Shown here: positions 59,124-64,000 of the stretch, piece by piece
Position numbering within the stretch: position 1 is the stretch's first letter
How the letters are laid out: the number at the start of each line of letters is the position of its first letter
Assembly: GCF_020410765.1 (NCBI RefSeq)
Contig: NZ_CP084541.1
Coordinates: forward strand, 4,421,001 to 4,485,000
Direction: 5' to 3'
DNA from: Streptomyces marincola
GTDB lineage: Bacteria; Actinomycetota; Actinomycetes; Streptomycetales; Streptomycetaceae
DNA: 64,000 nt
Notes under the pieces: model-generated
Database searches by the model: none
The model's input: only the letters and a program-made list of their open reading frames with translations
What the model was told of the DNA's origin: nothing
Made by a program: the position numbers and the translations under genes

Positions 59124-60389
59124 TCAGGCGGCCGTGGCAAGTGCCCGGCGTTCGTTCACCGCCCGGCGCGTCGCGTACAGCGTGATGGCGGCCGTCGCCG
59201 ACAGCGCGACCAGGGCGAAGGCGACCAGTCCTGGCCAGGCCGCGCGGTGGTAGATCATGGCGCCGAGGGTTCCGCCCAGGCTCGCCCCCAGGTAGTACGC
59301 GATCTGGTACAGCGCGGAAGCCTGCGCCTTCCCGTGCGTCGCGGTCCGGCTCACCGAGCCGGAGGCCACGGCGTGCCCGAAGAAGAAGCCGGCCGTGATC
59401 AGCACAAGACCCGCAAGTACGGCGGCCAGCTGGTCGGCCAGGCTCAGCAGCAGACCGGCGGTCACCGTGCCGATCGCGACGTACAGCGAACCGCGCCGCC
59501 CCATCCGTTCCAGCGCGGGACCGGTCACCGACGAGGTGCCCGTACCCACCAGGTAGATCACGAAGACGGAGCCGGCGAGCCCCGCCGACAGGCCGAACGG
59601 CTCCTCGACCAGCCGGAAGCCGACCACGGTGTAGACGGCGCTGAACGCGGTCATCAGCAGCAGCCCGATCGCGTAGAGCCGCAGCAGCAGCGGCCTGGCC
59701 AGGTGGTCGCGCACCGAGCGCAGCACGAGGCGCGGGCGCAGGGACGCGGGGGTGAAGTTGCGCGAGCGCGGCAGCAGCACCCGGAAGGCGACGGCCGCCA
59801 GCAGGCCGAGCACGGCGACCGCGCCCAGCGCGGCTCGCCAGCCGAAGCCCTCCGCGACCCAGCCGGTCAGCACGCGGCCGGACATGCCGCCCACGCTGTT
59901 CCCCGCGATGAACAGCCCGACGGCGCCCACGGTGGCGCGCGGCGGCAGTTCCTCGGATAGGTAGGCGACCGCGGAGGCCGGTATGCCCGCGATGGCCATG
60001 CCCTGCGCGGCACGCAGGGCCGTCAGCGTGGACAGGTCGGGCGCGAACGGGATGACCATCGCCAGGGCCACGGCGACGGCGACCGAGACCGTCATCGTCC
60101 GCCGCCGACCGAAGCGTTCGGAGAGCGTGCTCAACGGCAGCACCGCGAGGGCGAGGCCGATCGTGGTCGCGGAGACCGTCCAGCTCGCCCGGTCGGGCGT
60201 GACGCCGTAGGCCGTCGCGATGTCGGGGAGCAGGGCCTGCGTGGAGAACAGCATCGCGAAGGTGGCGAGGCCGATGGCGAACAGCGCCAGGTTCATGCGC
60301 AGTTGCGAAGACTTGCCTTGGTCGTTGTCCGGAAAAGGCGAGTTGGAGGCCCCCAGGGTGGTGGGAGCCCCTGTTGCTTCGGTGGGCAT
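59124..60389 (-). CDS. MFS transporter
   Basis: A 421-residue major-facilitator protein with a ~35-residue polar N-terminus and twelve helices. The loop 2-3 motif is LSERFGRRRTMTVSV. Helix 5 has GNSVGGMSGRVLTGW, and the C-terminal half begins at about residue 220. Substrate is unknown, efflux being likely. It is divergent from a LysR gene across a 93-bp spacer with a long inverted repeat. Confidence 0.9.
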   Translation of the reverse strand: MPTEATGAPTTLGASNSPFPDNDQGKSSQLRMNLALFAIGLATFAMLFSTQALLPDIATAYGVTPDRASWTVSATTIGLALAVLPLSTLSERFGRRRTMTVSVAVAVALAMVIPFAPDLSTLTALRAAQGMAIAGIPASAVAYLSEELPPRATVGAVGLFIAGNSVGGMSGRVLTGWVAEGFGWRAALGAVAVLGLLAAVAFRVLLPRSRNFTPASLRPRLVLRSVRDHLARPLLLRLYAIGLLLMTAFSAVYTVVGFRLVEEPFGLSAGLAGSVFVIYLVGTGTSSVTGPALERMGRRGSLYVAIGTVTAGLLLSLADQLAAVLAGLVLITAGFFFGHAVASGSVSRTATHGKAQASALYQIAYYLGASLGGTLGAMIYHRAAWPGLVAFALVALSATAAITLYATRRAVNERRALATAA

Positions 60390-60411
60390 GCTGCAAACGT
60401 ACGGCCCGCAA

Positions 60412-60465
60412 TCTTATGCGTCCAATGCATGAGCATGGGCATTCATATAATTCGAACGCATAAGA
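60412..60465. promoter_or_regulatory. LysR-type operator with 10-bp inverted repeat
   Basis: TCTTATGCGT (60412-60421) and ACGCATAAGA (60456-60465) are perfect inverted copies 34 bases apart. Between them lie ATGCAT and a TATAAT at 60446-60451, a likely -10 for the LysR gene. The placement fits autoregulation plus control of the MFS gene. Confidence 0.55.
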
Positions 60466-60482
60466 CCAGGTGAGGGAGCGGC

Positions 60483-61508
60483 ATGTCATCTCCGCGCAAC
60501 GAAATCGACTTCTCCGTAACGTCCGCCACGTCTGCTGCGTCCGGCGGTCCCATGGCCGCCCCGCCGGTCGCCGACCTCGCGCCGGAGTCCTGGGCCGCGC
60601 TCCTCGCCCCCCGGCTGGCCCAGTTCGCGGGGGTGGCCCGCCAGGAGCACATCACGCAGGCAGCGAGGGACCTGTCCGTTCCGCAGCCCACGCTCAGCCG
60701 CGCCATGGCCAGGCTGGAGACCGACCTCGGCGTCGCGCTGCTCGCCCGCCGCGGCCGTACGGTCGCCCTCACGCCCGCGGGCCGCGCGTTCGCCGCGTCG
60801 GTCGAACGGGCCCTGGCCGAGATCGAGCGCGCCGTCGAGGCGGTCCGCACGGACGCCGACCCGGCCGCCGGCAAGGTCGCGTTCGGCTTCCTGCACACCA
60901 TGGGCCCGGAAACGGTGCCCGCGCTGATCCGCGAGTTCCGCGAGGACCACCCGCGGGTCAGGTTCGCGCTCGTCCAGAGCTACGGCGAGGACATGATCGA
61001 GCGCATGCGGGCCGGCGAACTCGACCTGTGCCTGACCTCGCCGGTGCCCGACGCGCCCGACCTGGTCACCCGGCGGCTCGACGAGCAGCGGCTGCTGCTC
61101 GTCGTGCCGGCCGACCACCGGCTCGCCGGCCGCCGCCGGGTGCGGCTCGCGGAGGCGGCGGACGAGGCGTTCGTCACCCTCGAACCCGGCTACGGACTCC
61201 GCCGGCTCACCGACGCGCTGTGCGAGCAGGCCGGGTTCAGGCCGCGGGTCGCGTTCGAGGGCGAGGAGCCCGAGACGCTGCGCGGCCTGGTCGCCGCCGG
61301 CCTCGGGGTCGCGCTGCTGCCGCCGCCGACCGTCGCCAGGCCGGGCGTCAGGGAACTGTCCGTCACCGCGCCGCGTGCCGTCCGGGAGATCGGAGTCGCG
61401 TGGATGGCGGGCCGGCCGGACACGCGTCCGGTCGGGGACTTCAAGCGTTTCCTGCTCGGCCGCCGCGGGCGCCTCGCCGGACCGCCGCCGGGCCAGGACG
61501 AGCCGTGA
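60483..61508 (+). CDS. LysR-family transcriptional regulator
   Basis: A 341-residue LTTR with an unusually long N-terminal extension (~40 residues) before the helix-turn-helix EHITQAARDLSVPQPTLSRA and LETDLGVALLARRGR. The effector domain follows (GKVAFGFLHTMGPETVPALI, LCLTSPVPDAPD). The ATG follows GAGGGAGCGGC. An internal ATG at residue 24 could be the real start. It is divergent from the MFS transporter gene, its probable target. Confidence 0.9.
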   Translation: MSSPRNEIDFSVTSATSAASGGPMAAPPVADLAPESWAALLAPRLAQFAGVARQEHITQAARDLSVPQPTLSRAMARLETDLGVALLARRGRTVALTPAGRAFAASVERALAEIERAVEAVRTDADPAAGKVAFGFLHTMGPETVPALIREFREDHPRVRFALVQSYGEDMIERMRAGELDLCLTSPVPDAPDLVTRRLDEQRLLLVVPADHRLAGRRRVRLAEAADEAFVTLEPGYGLRRLTDALCEQAGFRPRVAFEGEEPETLRGLVAAGLGVALLPPPTVARPGVRELSVTAPRAVREIGVAWMAGRPDTRPVGDFKRFLLGRRGRLAGPPPGQDEP

Positions 61509-61601
61509 CCCCGCGCGGGTCGGCGGCCTCCGCGGGGCGGCCGGGCGCCCGGAGGCGCCGGAGCCCGCGCGTTCTACGCGCGTAGGCATTACAGTGCCCA
61601 C

Positions 61602-62726
61602 GTGACCTCGACGACGCAGACACCACCGAGCCCGGAACAGATCAAACGCGCGCCCAAGGTACTGCTCCACGATCACCTCGACGGCGGGCTGCGGCCCGCG
61701 ACCGTCGCCGAACTCGCCCGCGAACAGGGCTACGACCGGCTGCCGGAGACCGACCCGGAACGCCTCGGGGCGTGGTTCAGGGCGGCGGCGGACTCGGGCT
61801 CGCTGGAACGCTACCTGGAGACGTTCACCCACACCGTCGGCGTGATGCAGTCCGCCGCCGCGCTCACGCGCGTGGCCGCGGAATGCGTGGCCGACCTGGC
61901 CGCGGACGGCGTCGTCTACGCCGAGATCCGCTACGCGCCCGAGCAGCACCTGGCCGGCGGGCTGAGCCTTGAGGACGTCGTCGAGGCCGTCAACGAGGGC
62001 TTCCGCGAGGGCGAACGGCGCGCCGCCGCCGACGGTCGGCGCATCCGCGTCGGCGCGCTGCTCACGGCGATGCGGCACGCCGCCCGCGCCCTGGAGATCG
62101 CGGAACTGGCCAACCGCTACCGCGACCTGGGCGTCGTGGGCTTCGACATCGCCGGAGCCGAGGCCGGGTTCCCGCCCACCCGGCACCTGGACGCGTTCGA
62201 GTTCCTGAAGCGGGAGAACAACCACTTCACCATCCACGCGGGCGAGGCGTTCGGGCTGCCGTCGATCTGGCAGGCGCTCCAGTGGTGCGGTGCCGACCGG
62301 CTCGGGCACGGCGTGCGCATCATCGACGACATCGAGGTGGGCGAGGACGGCTCGGTCACCCTCGGGCGCCTGGCGGCGTACGTGCGCGACAAGCGCGTCC
62401 CGCTCGAACTGTGCCCGACGTCCAATCTCCAGACGGGCGCCGCCGCCTCCTACGCCGAGCACCCCATCGGGCTGCTGCGCCGCCTGCACTTCAGGGCCAC
62501 GGTCAACACGGACAACCGCCTGATGAGCGGTACCAGCATGAGCGCCGAATTCACCCATCTGGTGCGCACGTTCCACTACACGCTGGCCGACCTCCAGTGG
62601 TTCACGGTCAATGCGATGAAATCCGCGTTCATTCCTTTCGATGAACGTCTGGCGATGATCAATGAGGTGATCAAGCCGGGGTACGCCGCGCTACGCTCCG
62701 AATGGCTGTTCAAGCAACGCGGTTGA
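61602..62726 (+). CDS. add: adenosine deaminase
   Basis: Add converts (deoxy)adenosine to (deoxy)inosine. The 374-residue zinc enzyme has His23 and His25 (LLHDHLDGG), the third His and catalytic Glu in FTIHAGEAFGLP, GHGVRIIDD, and the zinc Asp in VNTDNRLMSGTSM. The GTG start lacks a clear ribosome site. It complements the cdd-deoA operon in nucleoside salvage but is transcribed separately. Confidence 0.95.
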   Translation: MTSTTQTPPSPEQIKRAPKVLLHDHLDGGLRPATVAELAREQGYDRLPETDPERLGAWFRAAADSGSLERYLETFTHTVGVMQSAAALTRVAAECVADLAADGVVYAEIRYAPEQHLAGGLSLEDVVEAVNEGFREGERRAAADGRRIRVGALLTAMRHAARALEIAELANRYRDLGVVGFDIAGAEAGFPPTRHLDAFEFLKRENNHFTIHAGEAFGLPSIWQALQWCGADRLGHGVRIIDDIEVGEDGSVTLGRLAAYVRDKRVPLELCPTSNLQTGAAASYAEHPIGLLRRLHFRATVNTDNRLMSGTSMSAEFTHLVRTFHYTLADLQWFTVNAMKSAFIPFDERLAMINEVIKPGYAALRSEWLFKQRG

Positions 62727-62900
62727 CCAGCGCGTTGACCTGGGGATTCGTCGGCCGTGTCGGTGTGGCGCGGCGGGCGGCACGATCGGGCGGCGCAGTA
62801 GGTCACGGGTAACGGCGCGCATTTCGATTCATTGCGACGGCACTATTCACCGGTTACCTTCGGCACGCCGCTCAAACCCCACGCAAGGACGTAGTGACAC

Positions 62901-63296
62901 ATGAAGCAGGCAACGATGAAGAGTCTCGGAGTCGTCGCGCTCGGCGCCGCCCTCACCGCCGCCGGAGCGGGTGCCGCCTCCGCCGCGGCGGTCACCGACA
63001 CGGTCGGCAAGACGGCGGGCAAGGTGGCCACGACCCTGCCGGCGCTCGACGAGGCGGCGGGGTCGCTGCCCCGGGACACCGGGGACGTGGTCGGTACCGG
63101 CAAGGACCTGCTGTCGGGCAAGTCCGACACCCTGCCCGCGCTGACCGACACGCTGTCGCACACGCGGGACGCCTCCAGCGTGAGCGAGCTGACCGAGCCC
63201 GCGCTCGACCTGCTCGGCGGGATGCCCGTCGACCCCACCGAGCAGCTCGGCCTGCCGACGGGCCAGGTGCTCGACGGTGTGAAGCTCGCCATGTGA
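62901..63296 (+). CDS. small secreted hypothetical protein
   Basis: A 131-residue protein with a clear Sec signal (KSLGVVALGAALTAAGAGAASA, cleavage after ~residue 28). The mature part is Thr/Asp/Leu/Gly-rich with no cysteine. Short repeats of the type TLPAL occur at residues ~45 and ~77. I know of similar secreted proteins in streptomycetes but no function. It ends at a strong hairpin, so it is probably monocistronic. Confidence 0.75.
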   Translation: MKQATMKSLGVVALGAALTAAGAGAASAAAVTDTVGKTAGKVATTLPALDEAAGSLPRDTGDVVGTGKDLLSGKSDTLPALTDTLSHTRDASSVSELTEPALDLLGGMPVDPTEQLGLPTGQVLDGVKLAM

Positions 63297-63328
63297 GCAC
63301 GGGCCGCGGCGCGCCGCGCCCGGCCGCG

Positions 63329-63359
63329 AGGGGCCGTTCCTCCCGGAGGAGCGGCCCCT
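63329..63359 (+). terminator. hairpin terminator after the secreted-protein gene
   Basis: Arms AGGGGCCG (63329-63336) and CGGCCCCT (63352-63359), with further pairing TCCTC/GAGGA inside, form a long stem with a short CCG loop. It is followed by TTC. Confidence 0.75.
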
Positions 63360-63436
63360 TCGCCGTGCCGGAACGCGCTCGGGCGGGCGGTGTGCGCCGT
63401 GCGGAAGAACGCGCCGTGCCCCGGTGGCGGACCGCG

Positions 63437-64000
63437 TCAGCCGTGCGTCGGCAGGGCCGTGCGGTCGCGTTCCGTCCCGCCCGGCGCCGTCCACACCCGG
63501 GGCCGCACCGACGACGACCTGTGCGTGCGGCGCAGGTGCCGTTCGGTGGCGGCCGGAGGCCGCGCCGCGAGGCGTCGCGCCGCCGGGCGCCGGAGTGAGG
63601 GGCGCGTGCGCCCCAGCACGAGGTCGCGCAGGCAGCCGTAGGCCAGTTGGTGGACGACGACGATGCCGAAGGAGTTGAGGATCACCGCGTCCACGTCCGC
63701 CACGCGGCTGGGAACGAGCGACTGGCCGTATTCGAGAGCCAGGGAGATCATCCCGCCGGCGAACGTCGTGCGGGTCAGGGACGTGAACCTGGCGCCCCCG
63801 AGGTTGCGCCCGAGCAGTGGCAGCAGCACGCCGAGCGGAGCGAGAGGCAGCATTCCGCCGCCGATGGTGCGCAGGGCCTCCCGGAACCCGCCGTCCACGC
63901 CGGCGCTGATGGTGGCGAACGGCTCGACGTTGGCCGGGGCCACCCACAGCACTTCGAGCGGGCGCAGGGAGAGCCAGGCGACGCACAGCAGGTGCGCGGC
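63437..64000 (-). CDS. VanZ-like membrane protein, 5' part outside the window
   Basis: The frame is open to the right edge, so the start is missing. The visible ~187 residues include VLWVAPANVEPF (the ANxxPF signature of VanZ-like proteins), three hydrophobic segments (LPLAPLGVLLPLLG, TFAGGMISLALEYGQ, AVILNSFGIVVVHQL) with the conserved DVDAVILNSFG, and an Arg-rich tail. VanZ-like proteins are loosely linked to glycopeptide tolerance; no function can be assigned. No van genes are adjacent. Confidence 0.75.
   Translation of the reverse strand, partial: AAHLLCVAWLSLRPLEVLWVAPANVEPFATISAGVDGGFREALRTIGGGMLPLAPLGVLLPLLGRNLGGARFTSLTRTTFAGGMISLALEYGQSLVPSRVADVDAVILNSFGIVVVHQLAYGCLRDLVLGRTRPSLRRPAARRLAARPPAATERHLRRTHRSSSVRPRVWTAPGGTERDRTALPTHG

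Overview
The window is chromosomal DNA from a streptomycete-like actinobacterium (Streptomyces or a close relative). GC content is extreme almost throughout, and GTG/TTG starts and 4-bp stop/start overlaps are common. The gene content and order (DUF6350 - purN - purH, folD - DUF3017, mdh, trpS, D,D-carboxypeptidase, sdhCDAB, a poly-Kdn wall-polymer operon, and a nucleoside ABC transporter with cdd, deoA and add) are what I would expect from a Streptomyces core region. This assignment rests on recall of families and synteny; no search was run.

Layout. 1-6.5 kb: a truncated DUF6350 membrane protein, a converging membrane protein, purN-purH, a small conserved hypothetical gene, folD and a DUF3017 protein (purine and one-carbon metabolism). 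6.6-16.1 kb: an accessory island with visibly lower GC at codon third positions. It begins with a divergent tRNA-Cys gene. It continues with a PLP-decarboxylase-fold protein lacking the Schiff-base lysine, a PNP/PMP oxidase, a free-standing B3/B4 tRNA-editing-type domain, a YggS PLP-carrier protein, a dimethylamine-dehydrogenase-like flavoenzyme, trpD, trpC, a LysE exporter and trpF. It ends at a decayed cysS (cysteinyl-tRNA synthetase) relic. This is the most unusual part of the window and looks like an undescribed biosynthetic cluster. 16.3-30 kb: an orphan betaine-binding lipoprotein, mdh, trpS, a 2H phosphoesterase, YihY, a D,D-carboxypeptidase, a membrane metallophosphoesterase, a peptide-binding protein, an FAD-linked oxidase and a methyltransferase. 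29-33 kb: sdhCDAB on the minus strand. 33-41 kb: a GH20 hexosaminidase, an ECF sigma factor without an adjacent anti-sigma gene, a 640-bp gap, and a four-gene operon for a Kdn/sialic-acid-type polymer (probably teichulosonic acid). 41-50.5 kb: a NERD-domain protein, an M20 amidohydrolase, and a BMP-family nucleoside transporter operon running into cdd and deoA. 50.5-64 kb: mgtE with a structured leader, a GntR - sugar-acid dehydratase - GntP cluster with a ridA relic, a divergent LysR / dialkylglycine-decarboxylase-like pair, a divergent MFS / LysR pair, add, a small secreted protein, and the 3' part of a VanZ-like gene.

How the genes fit together. BMP transporter, Cdd, DeoA and Add form a nucleoside uptake and salvage set that complements de novo purine synthesis (PurN, PurH, FolD-derived formyl-folate). 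The four Kdn genes supply synthesis, CMP activation, dephosphorylation and polymerisation of a nonulosonic acid. The island encodes anthranilate-to-indoleglycerol-phosphate enzymes without the steps before or after them, three PLP-related proteins, an amine-oxidising flavoenzyme, an amino-acid exporter and a tRNA-editing-type domain. My working hypothesis is a pathway to an unusual amino acid or amine with built-in self-protection.
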